From positions 1 to 32,072 of the forward strand of contig NZ_JASISP010000031.1 of NCBI RefSeq assembly GCF_030063185.1: DNA of 32,072 bases, in the 5' to 3' direction. This document shows, one piece after another, positions 1 to 12,734 of the stretch. Within the stretch, counting starts at the first letter, position 1. The number at the start of each line of letters is the position of its first letter. The notes beneath the pieces were generated by a model. The model saw only the letters and a program-made list of their open reading frames with translations. It made no database searches and had not been told where the DNA came from. This stretch comes from Arthrobacter sp. H35-D1 (GTDB taxonomy: Bacteria; Actinomycetota; Actinomycetes; Actinomycetales; Micrococcaceae). Position numbers and translations under genes: made by a program.

Positions 1-181
1 GGCACGCCACCCCGGCGTCCGTGACCGCGACCACCGTCAGATTGCGCATCCCCGCATCGTCGCACTCATACAAGAATAGCACCCGCGTCCCGAGCAGGAC
101 CGTCGTCTGGCCCTCCGAATCCACCCGGCGAAGCACCGCCGGATCCGGCATTCCCGCAAACTCCAAAATCGACTCCGACAT
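1..181 (-). CDS. Probable HTH/transposase-type protein, 5' fragment
   Basis: Reading leftwards from an ATG at 181, an open frame of 60 codons runs off the window without a stop. It begins MSESILEFAGMPDPAV and continues through TTVLLGTRVLF and MRNLTVVAVTDAGVA. Codon use is GC-rich at the third position, as in real genes here. The start resembles the leader of HTH-containing transposase-like proteins that I recall from Arthrobacter-type genomes, but the HTH and any catalytic domain would lie outside the window, so the family cannot be confirmed. It sits directly downstream of an ABC ATPase gene on the same strand, where a permease would be expected. No clear Shine-Dalgarno sequence precedes the ATG. 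It could instead be a regulator. Confidence 0.5.
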   Translation of the reverse strand, partial: MSESILEFAGMPDPAVLRRVDSEGQTTVLLGTRVLFLYECDDAGMRNLTVVAVTDAGVAC

Positions 182-212
182 GCCTAAAACACTACCGGAC
201 AACTTCAAGAAT

Positions 213-1103
213 TCAACGGATTTCCGACGGCATGTCGCCCGAGAAAATCCCCGGAAACAAAGGGAACCTGAAACCTACTTCAGGAGGTCTGAGGCTTGGC
301 CGGGTGATTTCAAGCCCCGGCACCTCCCCTCCGGCCTCGGCGTGGAGCCGGGCCGCCAGCGCTGACGGCTCCGCGGTGCGCTCTTGACGCACCACTCCGT
401 CCTGCCGCCACCGCACGAGCGGAACCCTCGCTTCGGCCCCGCCAATCTGGTCGATGGGACCCATGTCCACTAGTTTTCCACCCACGATGACCCCTGCCCT
501 GTCGGCCAAGGTTGCCGCCTCGTCAAGGTAATGGGTTGTCAGCAGAATAGTGGTGCCCTCGTCCTTGAGCTGGTTGATCAGGGACCAAAAATGGCGTCTG
601 GCCTCCGGGTCAAAACCCGTGGTCGGTTCATCCAGGAACAGAAGTTTGGGACGGCCGATGATGCCCAACGCCACGTCCACGCGTCGTCGCTGTCCGCCGG
701 AGAGCTTGCTAATCCGGGTTTTAGCTTTGCTGCCCAAGCCCACCGCTTCGATGACCTCGGATACCTTGCGGGGGTTGGGGTAGTAGCCCGCGAAGTGCGT
801 CAGCTGCTCCAGCACTGTGACGTTGCCGCTCTCACCGGTGGATTGCAGCACGATCCCCAGCTGCGCCTTCCACTCGAGGCCGCCGCGTTGCGGGTCGACG
901 CCCAAAACCTGTGCGTCGCCGCTGCTGCGGTCCCGGTAGCCTTCAAGGATTTCAATGACGGTGCTTTTCCCTGCGCCGTTGGGCCCAAGCAGGGCAAAAG
1001 TTTCACCCTGCTCGATGTCGAAGGAAATACCGTCCACGGCAGTGAAGCGGCCATAGGATTTCTTCATATCGCGCACCCTGACCGGCGCAATGGTGCTTGT
1101 CAT
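213..1103 (-). CDS. ABC transporter ATP-binding protein, altered C-terminus
   Basis: This is the nucleotide-binding subunit of an ABC-2/DrrA-like exporter, which would hydrolyse ATP at the inner face of the membrane to drive a partner permease. Visible motifs are Walker A GPNGAGKST (residues about 40-48), a Q-loop around VLQSTGES, signature LSGGQRRR, Walker B LLFLDEPT and the switch histidine in TTHYLDEA. The ATG at 1103 is preceded by AAGGATG. The length (296 aa) is normal, but the end is odd: after LEITRPSL, where relatives continue with E-D-hydrophobic residues, this protein runs into RPPEVGFRFPLF and about 17 further unrelated residues. A frame change or a fusion to foreign sequence near position 295 would explain this. 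No permease gene is in the window; the next frame is the transposase-like fragment. It is divergent from groES. Confidence 0.85.
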   Translation of the reverse strand: MTSTIAPVRVRDMKKSYGRFTAVDGISFDIEQGETFALLGPNGAGKSTVIEILEGYRDRSSGDAQVLGVDPQRGGLEWKAQLGIVLQSTGESGNVTVLEQLTHFAGYYPNPRKVSEVIEAVGLGSKAKTRISKLSGGQRRRVDVALGIIGRPKLLFLDEPTTGFDPEARRHFWSLINQLKDEGTTILLTTHYLDEAATLADRAGVIVGGKLVDMGPIDQIGGAEARVPLVRWRQDGVVRQERTAEPSALAARLHAEAGGEVPGLEITRPSLRPPEVGFRFPLFPGIFSGDMPSEIR

Positions 1104-1211
1104 TTCATCATCCTTGCACCGGTGTGGATGCTGGCGTAACCGTGACAGGCTCGCCCATGGTGCGCCGTGAGCGAAACCGGGCCCGCCGTCGTCGTGCTTT
1201 CAAGTGAAAAT

Positions 1212-1238
1212 CTGGCACTCGCCTTGACCGAGTGCTAA
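1212..1238 (+). promoter_or_regulatory. CIRCE operator 1 (HrcA site)
   Basis: CTGGCACTC, nine bases, then GAGTGCTAA. The right half matches the CIRCE consensus exactly; the left half differs at two positions. It covers the TTGACC -35 box of the groES promoter, so HrcA binding should block polymerase access. Confidence 0.85.
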
Positions 1239-1253
1239 CGGATTCCCTAGAGT
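1224..1253 (+). promoter_or_regulatory. groESL promoter
   Basis: TTGACC (1224-1229) and TAGAGT (1248-1253) are separated by 18 bases. The -35 lies in the spacer of the first CIRCE, and the expected start point falls at about 1259, where the second CIRCE begins. The 303-base stretch 1104-1406 holds this promoter, the two operators and a groES leader of roughly 145 bases; no gene is seen in it. Confidence 0.7.
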
Positions 1254-1258
1254 CGGTG

Positions 1259-1285
1259 TTAGCACTCTCGCCCTGAGGGTGCTAA
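1259..1285 (+). promoter_or_regulatory. CIRCE operator 2 (HrcA site)
   Basis: TTAGCACTC, nine bases, then GGGTGCTAA. Only one position (G for A in the right half) differs from consensus. It lies at or just past the predicted transcription start, 21 bases after the first CIRCE, giving two tandem HrcA operators. Confidence 0.88.
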
Positions 1286-1406
1286 CTCGCTTTCCTTCTT
1301 GGCCAAGGGGCACCACCGGCACCGCGACGACGGTTGGAACCCATACAACTTGGCGAAGAAGACTGCCAGGCAGCCAAAAATTTACGCATGTGAAGGGGAG
1401 GTCCGA

Positions 1407-1703
1407 GTGTCGGTCTCTATTAAGCCTCTTGAGGATCGTATTGTTGTTCGCCAGCTCGAAGCAGAGCTGACCACCGCTTCAGGTCTGGTCATCCCGGATA
1501 CTGCCAAGGAAAAGCCCCAGGAGGGCGAAGTTGTGGCAGTGGGCCCCGGCCGCGTTGATGACAACGGCAACCGTGTCCCGATCGATGTTGCCGTGGGCGA
1601 CGTCGTCATCTACTCCAAGTACGGTGGAACCGAAGTGAAGACCGGTGGCGAAGAGCTGCTGGTTCTGTCCGCCCGCGACGTACTGGCCATCGTCGTTAAG
1701 TAA
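1407..1703 (+). CDS. groES: Co-chaperonin GroES
   Basis: The 10-kDa lid of the GroEL chamber, acting in the cytoplasm as a heptamer. The 98-residue product ([16 protein letters not shown] onward) has the family's usual length. The mobile-loop region [17 protein letters not shown] (about residues 22-38) and the [15 protein letters not shown] segment are clear. GTG at 1407 is chosen because it follows AAGGGGAGG by a short spacer and gives the standard N-terminus. The frame is open 36 codons further upstream, but that part does not resemble GroES. It is transcribed with groEL from the CIRCE-flanked promoter. Confidence 0.97.
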   Translation: MSVSIKPLEDRIVVRQLEAELTTASGLVIPDTAKEKPQEGEVVAVGPGRVDDNGNRVPIDVAVGDVVIYSKYGGTEVKTGGEELLVLSARDVLAIVVK

Positions 1704-1730
1704 CGACTTTCGCCCAGCAACCACGTTTGC

Positions 1731-1799
1731 AAAGCCCCGCGCCGGGCATTTTCGGTAATCGAGCCTGTCGAGATCATCGAATACGGGTGCGGGGTCTTT
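1731..1799 (+). other. Inverted repeat in the groES-groEL gap
   Basis: AAAGCCCCGC (1731-1740) can pair with GCGGGG plus CTTT (1789-1799, one bulged T), closing a loop of 48 bases that ends just before the groEL ribosome binding site. It may be an mRNA processing or attenuation structure; no U-tract follows, so it is not a normal terminator. Confidence 0.4.
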
Positions 1800-1805
1800 G
1801 CGTGA

Positions 1806-3425
<1,620 letters not shown>

Positions 3426-3436
3426 CCCCACGCCCT

Positions 3437-3468
3437 CCCAACTGGGGTCGCTCGCGACCCCAGTTGGG
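3437..3468. terminator. GC-rich hairpin after groEL
   Basis: Fourteen-base perfect stem (arms 3437-3450 and 3455-3468) with loop CTCG, starting 12 bases after the groEL stop. There is no T-run. It is a probable transcript-end or RNA-stabilising hairpin. Confidence 0.6.
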
Positions 3469-3523
3469 GCCCCTCGGGCGCGTGGGCCCACCCACGCTCT
3501 CCCACTTGGGATGGGCTGGCTGG

Positions 3524-3594
3524 AAGGACATCGTTTGCGCTTTTGGACACCGTTATTGGTGGCCGAAAGCGCAGGCGGTGTCCTTCTTCTTTTT
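3524..3594 (+). terminator. Rho-independent terminator of groESL
   Basis: Nested stems AAGGACATCG/CGGTGTCCTT (3524-3533 with 3576-3585) and TGCGCTTT/AAAGCGCA (3536-3543 with 3566-3573) are followed by CTTCTTTTT. The T-run on the plus strand assigns it to groEL. The convergent ATPase gene ends at its edge. Confidence 0.7.
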
Positions 3595-5506
3595 AGCATC
3601 TTTTCTTGCCCGGGGACAGGGCGCGGAGGGCATTGAGGATGGCGGCCAGGTCCACAACTTCTTGGGACAACGCACCCGCCACGGCCGGAATGTTTCCCGC
3701 CGCGGCCAAGAACATCAGGGCGACGCTGAGCAAGATGCCGATCCAGATGCTCTGGACGGCGATCCGGATGGTCCGCTGTCCCATTCGCACGGCCTCAGCC
3801 ACCTTGGTCAGGTCATCGTGCATAATGACGACGTCGGCCGACTCGCTGGCTGCCGTCGAGCCTTTTGCACCCATAGCAATGCCAACATCGGATGCGGCCA
3901 GGACGGGGGCGTCATTGACCCCGTCGCCCACCATCATCACTTGGCGCAGCGGGAGTTCGTTGACAAGCCGGACCTTGTCTTCGGGCAGGAGCCCGGCCCG
4001 CACCTGCGTGATGCCCACCTCGTTGGCGATGAACTGCGCGGTGGTCTCGGCGTCGCCTGTGAGCATGACCGTTTCGGTGACCCCCAGCCGCCGCAAAGCG
4101 GTCAGTGTGGAGTGCGCCTCGGGCCTGAGAGGGTCGCGCATGATGAGGGTACCGGCGAAATGGCCGTCTACGCCCACATAGACGGCCATTTGACCCGCCG
4201 TAAGCGGCGTTTCCTGCACACCGGTGACACTTTTGGCCACGAAGGACTGCTTGCCCACTAGTACTCGGCGGCCTTGAAAGTCGGCGCTGACGCCATGCGT
4301 GGCGTGTTCGGTGGCGTGCTCGGTGGTTTGTAGAACGAGGTTGCGGGCCACTGCCTCGGCCACGACCGCGGTGGCCAGCACATGGGATGAATATTGCTCC
4401 GCTGAAGCCGCCAAGGCGAGGAGCTCAGCGGGGTTATGGGAAGTGCTGCGCACCTCTTCCAAGGTAGGTTTTCCACCGGTTAGCGTTCCCGTTTTGTCGA
4501 AGGCTGCGGTTCTCACCCGCGAGAGCTGCTCCAACGTGCCGGCACCCTTGACAATGATGCCAGCCTTGGCCGCCTGGCTCATCCCGCCCAAGAACGCCAC
4601 CGGAGCCGCAATGAGCAGCGGGCATGGTGTCGCCACGACCAAGACCTCGGCAAAGCGCGAAGGATCCCCGCTGAAGTACCACGCCGCTGCCGCCAGGACC
4701 AGGGCAAACACGGTGAAGGGAACGGCATACCTATCTGCCAGTCGCACCACGGGAGCTCTGCTGTCGGCAGCCTCGCGGACCAGGGCAATAATGCGGCTGT
4801 ATTGGGAGTCCTGTTCCTTGGCGATGGCCCTGATGCGCACAGCGGACGGGCCGTTGAGCACACCGCTGGGTACCGTGCTGCCAGTGTCGTGTTCCACGGG
4901 AAGGCTTTCACCTGTCAGTGCCGACTCATCAAACATGGCGGGGCCAGAGAGAATCAACCCGTCAACTGGCACCACCTCCGAGGGCCTGACCAGCAGGACG
5001 TCACCCACCTCTACGGTGCCAATGGGGACCTCGGTAGTGCAGCCGTCGTCGCTCTCCCTGTGGGCTGTGCGAGGTGCACGCTCCAGCAAGGAGGTGAGTT
5101 CCTTCGTGGCACGGCCGGCCGCGTAGTCTTCCAATGCGGCCCCGCCGGTGAGCATCAGCACAACAATCAGCGAGGCGATGTACTCGCCCACGGCGACGGT
5201 GGCCACGATGGCGGTGACGGCCAGAATATCGATGCCCCAATGCCCGCGCAGGATGTCCTTCACCATGCCGACTGACTGGTGGGCGGCCACGGCCAAGGCG
5301 AAGATGCTGGCGGTCCAGCGTGCCGCGGAGTTCGCGCCGGAGAGGAGCAGCACAGCCACGGCCAAGCCGACAAGAAGGGTCAACGCGACCACAGGATAGC
5401 GACGGAGGGCAAGGGCCAGCGGCCGGCGTGGACGCACGTGCCCGGCGGAGGGCGTTCCGGGCTGGCCCACAGAGGCCTCGGTTACGGGTGCGCTGGAGTC
5501 GTCCAT
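3593..5506 (-). CDS. P1B-type heavy-metal-translocating ATPase (TPC motif)
   Basis: Membrane pump that exports a transition metal using ATP. In the 637-residue product the order is: about four N-terminal membrane segments (residues about 37-140), the actuator domain with TGES in FDESALTGES, the metal-site helix with TPCPLL (Cys295), the phosphorylation motif DKTGTLT (Asp337), the hinge GDGVNDAPVLAASD, and a final helix pair. The N-terminus has no CxxC metal-binding domain. The membrane motif is TPC, not the CPC of copper or zinc/cadmium pumps, so the substrate is uncertain (TPC-type pumps have been linked to iron, nickel or cobalt). The usual HP pair in the nucleotide domain appears as HV. 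The start at 5506 is the first that begins in sensible coding sequence (MDDSSAPV). The longer upstream frame overlaps the DUF389 gene in another frame. It lies 73 bases downstream of that gene, so co-transcription is likely. Confidence 0.9.
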   Translation of the reverse strand: MDDSSAPVTEASVGQPGTPSAGHVRPRRPLALALRRYPVVALTLLVGLAVAVLLLSGANSAARWTASIFALAVAAHQSVGMVKDILRGHWGIDILAVTAIVATVAVGEYIASLIVVLMLTGGAALEDYAAGRATKELTSLLERAPRTAHRESDDGCTTEVPIGTVEVGDVLLVRPSEVVPVDGLILSGPAMFDESALTGESLPVEHDTGSTVPSGVLNGPSAVRIRAIAKEQDSQYSRIIALVREAADSRAPVVRLADRYAVPFTVFALVLAAAAWYFSGDPSRFAEVLVVATPCPLLIAAPVAFLGGMSQAAKAGIIVKGAGTLEQLSRVRTAAFDKTGTLTGGKPTLEEVRSTSHNPAELLALAASAEQYSSHVLATAVVAEAVARNLVLQTTEHATEHATHGVSADFQGRRVLVGKQSFVAKSVTGVQETPLTAGQMAVYVGVDGHFAGTLIMRDPLRPEAHSTLTALRRLGVTETVMLTGDAETTAQFIANEVGITQVRAGLLPEDKVRLVNELPLRQVMMVGDGVNDAPVLAASDVGIAMGAKGSTAASESADVVIMHDDLTKVAEAVRMGQRTIRIAVQSIWIGILLSVALMFLAAAGNIPAVAGALSQEVVDLAAILNALRALSPGKKRC

Positions 5507-5579
5507 GCCCCAACTCTGCCCCAGGTGGGCCGCCAATCCCAGTACCAGCGCCGGACGGAAGTGAAGGCGGAGGGGACCG

Positions 5580-6578
5580 TCAGCGGCGGAAGGCGTTCCA
5601 CGAGCCCACGCTATGGGCAGTTGCGGCGGCGTGGGCGGCCGAGTAGCGGGTGGGCGCCGGGCGTCGGCGTCGGAACATCCTGTAGACAAACAGCACGGCG
5701 GCCGCAGCGACCACGATGCCAGCAACGTTGAGGAATAGCTGCAACGCTGATCCTGCCGCCCGGCCCTGTTCACCCAACACCAGGGCCACAGCGACGTACC
5801 CGGCGGCGGGAACCGTCGTGACGGAAATGAAGACTCCCACCAGTGCTGCGGACTTCTTGCCAATGAGGGACAGCATGCCGGCCGCCCCCGCCAACACCGC
5901 CACAATGAAGGAGTAGGGTCCTGGATGGTAGATGAATTCCGTGGCCCGGTTCTCGCTGAGCAACTCTGCCGGACTGAACAGCCCCAGACCCACCGATGCG
6001 GCCGTGGCCAGGGCCGTCAGCGCCATGGCGATGGGAAAACCGACCAGCAGGGCCACGGCTGCCCGACGGGCGAGCTTCCACCGACGGTCCACCAGGGCTA
6101 GGGCAAGCCCGGCCAGCGGACCAAACTCGGGGCCCACCACCATGGCGCCGACGATGGCGATGGTGGAATCGGTCACGATGCCGATCCCCGCCAATTGCAC
6201 GGCGATGACGAGGAATGCCAAGAAGCTCCAGGTCAGCTTTGAATCGGCGTTGGTGTCCTTCTCCACTTCAGCCCAGATGATGGCGTCGGCGCCGTCCCCG
6301 GCAGCCGCCTTGGCTGCCTTGTCCAAGCGGTCGGACATGACGAGCTCCGGTGCGGTGACGCTGACTGAGCCCTGGTGGTCAATGTGGAGCCCGTGCAGCT
6401 TTTCAAGCAGCCCTTCCACGGATTCGCGCACGGCCTGCAGCACAATGACGTCTCCCTCGGGCACCAAGGATGCACCTCTCGTCTGTGAGATTTCCGAAAC
6501 GCCCGGGTGGTCTCGGGCAATCGCGACGACCGAGTCGGCCGTGCCGGACGGGACAACAATGCGAATCTGCAACGCCAT
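5580..6578 (-). CDS. DUF389 family membrane protein
   Basis: Integral membrane protein of unknown biochemical role. The 332-residue product starts MALQIRIVVPSG, with a soluble ACT-like N-terminal domain of about 150 residues. The multi-helix DUF389 domain follows, recognisable by DSTIAIVGAMVVGPEFGPLAGLALAL and the repeated hydrophobic helices up to about residue 300. It ends in an Arg-rich cytoplasmic tail (FRRRRPAPTR). ATG at 6578 is chosen because AAAGGA lies 6 bases upstream; the frame is open for 81 further codons, but those look non-coding. It is followed by the metal ATPase gene and is divergent from the acyltransferase gene. Possible transport of an ion or small molecule is only inferred. 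Confidence 0.85.
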   Translation of the reverse strand: MALQIRIVVPSGTADSVVAIARDHPGVSEISQTRGASLVPEGDVIVLQAVRESVEGLLEKLHGLHIDHQGSVSVTAPELVMSDRLDKAAKAAAGDGADAIIWAEVEKDTNADSKLTWSFLAFLVIAVQLAGIGIVTDSTIAIVGAMVVGPEFGPLAGLALALVDRRWKLARRAAVALLVGFPIAMALTALATAASVGLGLFSPAELLSENRATEFIYHPGPYSFIVAVLAGAAGMLSLIGKKSAALVGVFISVTTVPAAGYVAVALVLGEQGRAAGSALQLFLNVAGIVVAAAAVLFVYRMFRRRRPAPTRYSAAHAAATAHSVGSWNAFRR

Positions 6579-6717
6579 GGGGGTTCCTTTGTCGTGCCGA
6601 CATGTGCGCCTGATTCTATGGGACGGCAGGCTCCGGGTGCAGCTGCATTGAGAGCTCCAGCGTGGAGCCGGTATCGTGGCGAGGGACTTCTGGCCGTTGG
6701 GGCGGCACATATAACTG

Positions 6718-10459
<3,742 letters not shown>

Positions 10460-10535
10460 CGCGGGGCTGCAGAACCGGTCGAGCACGCTGGCCCATCAAC
10501 CTGGATGGTCCATTGGTTCTACTGTCCATCAAGTT

Positions 10536-10578
10536 CGACGGCGGCGACCCACCATTCAAAGGTGGGTCGCCGCCGTCG
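10536..10578. terminator. Hairpin after guaB
   Basis: Eighteen-base perfect stem (10536-10553 with 10561-10578) and a 7-base loop ATTCAAA, 77 bases past the guaB stop. Only a short TT follows, so it is a strong hairpin without a real U-tract. Confidence 0.65.
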
Positions 10579-10628
10579 TTCGAGACCTTCAACGCGGGAC
10601 GACCGCCGCTGTCTGTCGATACAAACGG

Positions 10629-10669
10629 AAAGGCTCGGGACGCAAAAAATTCTTGCATCCCGAGCCTTT
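10629..10669. terminator. Bidirectional terminator between guaB and a 27-aa gene
   Basis: Seventeen-base stem with one mismatch (10629-10645 with 10653-10669), flanked by AAA and TTT. It can act for guaB on plus and for the small membrane peptide gene on minus. Confidence 0.65.
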
Positions 10670-10730
10670 CTTGAAGAAGCCTCCCCGGCTGTGGCCAAGG
10701 GGATCTCCCTAACTACTAAGAGAAGACGTC

Positions 10731-10814
10731 CTAGATTGCCGAGACAATCCAGATGATCAAGGCAATGATCACAAGAACGCCTACGATTGTCCATACAAGG
10801 CTGCTTCCGCGCAT
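10731..10814 (-). CDS. 27-residue single-span membrane peptide
   Basis: A short gene starts at ATG 10814, with GGGAG nine bases upstream on the minus strand, and stops at TAG 10731. The product begins MRGSSLVWTIVG, continues as an almost unbroken run of Val, Leu and Ile, and ends WIVSAI. This is one transmembrane helix with a single positive charge at the N-terminus, so the N-terminus is probably cytoplasmic. The composition is far from random for a GC-rich genome, and a terminator-like hairpin lies about 60 bases past the stop, which supports it as a real gene. Function is not known; similar tiny hydrophobic peptides occur in actinobacterial genomes and are often not annotated. It is upstream-divergent from nothing: the next gene, at 10941-11588, lies on the same strand. 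Confidence 0.65.
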   Translation of the reverse strand: MRGSSLVWTIVGVLVIIALIIWIVSAI

Positions 10815-10940
10815 GTTGGGTAACTCCCGTTCTCTTCGTTGTTATTTCTCATAATGGTTATACGAGAAGTTTCTTATCCTAACTGTCGCAGGCGTATCCG
10901 TGGGATTCCAAAGCCGCGCCATGCCGAATAAACTAATTCG

Positions 10941-11588
10941 CTATATTTCCGTTCCGGGTTGTGCCGGTGTTTCTGCGGAGAGAACGGTCTTGAGTTTCTC
11001 CATGGCTTCGACGGCGGGGAAGTTCTCTTCGACGAATTCAGATTCCGAGCCGCTGCGCAGCACCCAGTCCCCGGATTCGACAGCTGTCAGCTGGGCCACG
11101 ATGGGCTCGGCGTCGACGCGCAGCCGGCGAATGACTGCTGTGGCGGGCAGGCCCTCGGCGGAACCGGTGAGGTATTCCTCGCTTAGGTGCAGTCCGAGTT
11201 CCAGCAGTGCCGGGCCGGATTCGATCGGCTGGATTTCGTGCACGCCGTAGGGGCTGATGCTGAGCAGGATGGCGCCAACGTTGGAGCCAACCGCGAAGAG
11301 CACATGGTTGCTGGTGGGGGTGGTCAAGGAGATTTCAAGCCACTCCTGGGCTTGGGAAAGCACCGATCCGACCACGGCGCACTTGTCCACGGGCACAATC
11401 TTCTCACCCTGGGCGGAGGCAAGCCCGCGCACCATCAAAGTGGTCAGCCCTGCGTTGTGCAGGAGCTGGTTGTCGCCGTGCTGGTCAAGGCGGAGCAGGC
11501 CCAAGGTGACAGCAGCCGATTCCGTGGGGGTCATGGAGAGAAGGGTAAGAAGTTCATGGTCGGTCATGCGCAATTCAGTCTCAGTCAT
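10941..11588 (-). CDS. Unknown soluble protein, paralogue of the 12734-13354 gene
   Basis: I do not recognise the family by name. The 215-residue product is clearly homologous along its length to the protein at 12734-13354. Shared blocks are TDHELL-LL near the start, AG-TTL--RG, a Glu-Trp-Leu-Glu block, a hydrophobic LLLS/ILLS strand, and GLPA--(M/A)V. There is no signal peptide, membrane helix or catalytic motif. The alternating strand and helix pattern with a variable acidic C-terminus would fit a chaperone or adaptor; an EspG-like role in type VII secretion is a guess from the context. ATG 11588 has only a weak ribosome binding site, and ATG 11567 (MTDHELL) would also serve. It is the last gene of the operon, 40 bases after the preceding stop. 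Confidence 0.75.
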   Translation of the reverse strand: MTETELRMTDHELLTLLSMTPTESAAVTLGLLRLDQHGDNQLLHNAGLTTLMVRGLASAQGEKIVPVDKCAVVGSVLSQAQEWLEISLTTPTSNHVLFAVGSNVGAILLSISPYGVHEIQPIESGPALLELGLHLSEEYLTGSAEGLPATAVIRRLRVDAEPIVAQLTAVESGDWVLRSGSESEFVEENFPAVEAMEKLKTVLSAETPAQPGTEI

Positions 11589-11628
11589 GGCCCAAGCCTA
11601 CTGGCCGAGGGGCCCCGGCCGAGCGTAG

Positions 11629-12276
11629 CTAGAGCGGGCCAAAGTTTCGATCACCGCGTGCGTCGCGCCACGTCGTGGACAGATTTTCCAGTTCGCTCCG
11701 CATGGCTGCGTTGCGATCGATGTGCCGGCGGAAGTCCCGCCGGGCATTTTCTGCGTAGTAGGCCGGAAGCGCAAAGGAACTGATTGTGCCAAGGACGAAG
11801 AGCAGACACACGGCAACAAAGGAGAATGCCGGGACCGGACCCTGTGCCAGCCACCCGGAGATTGCGAAGGCCGTGGGAAGGCCAACAGCCAAGGTGACGA
11901 GAATGGTGAGACTGACTCCGGAGCTGAATTTTTGCGGTGCGCGGGACGCCATGGGCCGTTGCGAACGTGGAATCTGGGGCAGTTTCAGGACCCGGATCAG
12001 GATACTGGTGGCCAACAGGGCCAGACCCGCCAGAATCAAGGACAGCCACAAGGCAATGGCACTGGTCATGGTGGACAGCGCCAGGAGGCCGCCGCCCAGC
12101 AACGCGATTCCCAAGCCAGTGGCGGCGCCGGCCAGTCCTCGCCACTGGCCGTAGATCCATGCCATGTCGCGCAGGGCCGAGGTGCTGGCCTGGGGTGCTG
12201 TGCGGGCCATGTCGGAATCAAGCCAGTAGGCGAGGGGACGTCCAGGCATTGGAGGAAGGGGGTTTGAATAGCTCAT
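11629..12276 (-). CDS. Unknown membrane protein, four helices
   Basis: No recognised family. The 215-residue product starts MSYSNPLPPMPGRPLAYW; GGAGGAA lies 8 bases upstream of ATG 12276. Hydrophobic segments fall at about 47-70, 74-95, 122-146 and 150-172. A polar, Arg-rich cytoplasmic-type tail follows (ENARRDFRRHIDRNAAMRSE). The start codon overlaps the upstream stop as ATGA, so translation is probably coupled to the 153-residue membrane protein. Its place between two copies of a paralogous soluble protein suggests that all four act together. The frame is open further upstream, but that part lies over the neighbouring gene and is a shadow. Confidence 0.8.
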   Translation of the reverse strand: MSYSNPLPPMPGRPLAYWLDSDMARTAPQASTSALRDMAWIYGQWRGLAGAATGLGIALLGGGLLALSTMTSAIALWLSLILAGLALLATSILIRVLKLPQIPRSQRPMASRAPQKFSSGVSLTILVTLAVGLPTAFAISGWLAQGPVPAFSFVAVCLLFVLGTISSFALPAYYAENARRDFRRHIDRNAAMRSELENLSTTWRDARGDRNFGPL

Positions 12277-12734
12277 GGTGCGTGTTCCTCCGGGCGGACT
12301 GAAGCTGGTGGGTTCTGTGTCCTGCGGGCCCAAAGGACCACGATGGGATAAATGCTCAATGGGACGGCGAACAGCACCGGGTCGATTCCGAAGCGGGCTG
12401 TGATGCCGACCGCGGCAAAATACCAAAACAATCCTGCCATGGCCCACATCACCGCAGCCACCACGACCAAGGCGGCGGAAGGCCCCGGATCGACTGTTCC
12501 GGCAGTGGCGGGCCGGGCCGGCGGAACCCGGCGCATTTTGGCCCGGAGAGGGAACAGCAGGAAGGCGAAGAGAACCGCACCAATGCCGGAAGTCAGTCCT
12601 CGGGGCGTTCCGCCCAGCTCCACATTCAGCAGCGCCAGAATGGTGAAAACCAGTGCCACGGCGGCCGTGGCGACCATGAGTGCAGCGGCACGGTTCCGGA
12701 CGGTTCCGCCAAACGATGCAGAGGGCGGCGGCAT
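12273..12734 (-). CDS. Unknown small membrane protein, four helices
   Basis: No recognised family. The 153-residue product starts MPPPSASFGGTVRNRAA. Four hydrophobic helices are seen (about 17-38, 44-61, 86-106 and 115-135), with a charged loop in the middle (RAKMRRVPPARPATAG) and a polar end (VRPEEHAP). Its ATG overlaps the upstream stop as TAATG, and its own stop overlaps the next start as ATGA. It is therefore locked into the operon at both ends. This tight coupling is the best evidence for a shared function with its neighbours. Confidence 0.8.
   Translation of the reverse strand: MPPPSASFGGTVRNRAAALMVATAAVALVFTILALLNVELGGTPRGLTSGIGAVLFAFLLFPLRAKMRRVPPARPATAGTVDPGPSAALVVVAAVMWAMAGLFWYFAAVGITARFGIDPVLFAVPLSIYPIVVLWARRTQNPPASVRPEEHAP

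Noticed and set aside
1299-1406. N-terminal extension of groES from a TTG
   Set aside because: His/Arg-rich and not GroES-like; a good ribosome binding site precedes GTG 1407.
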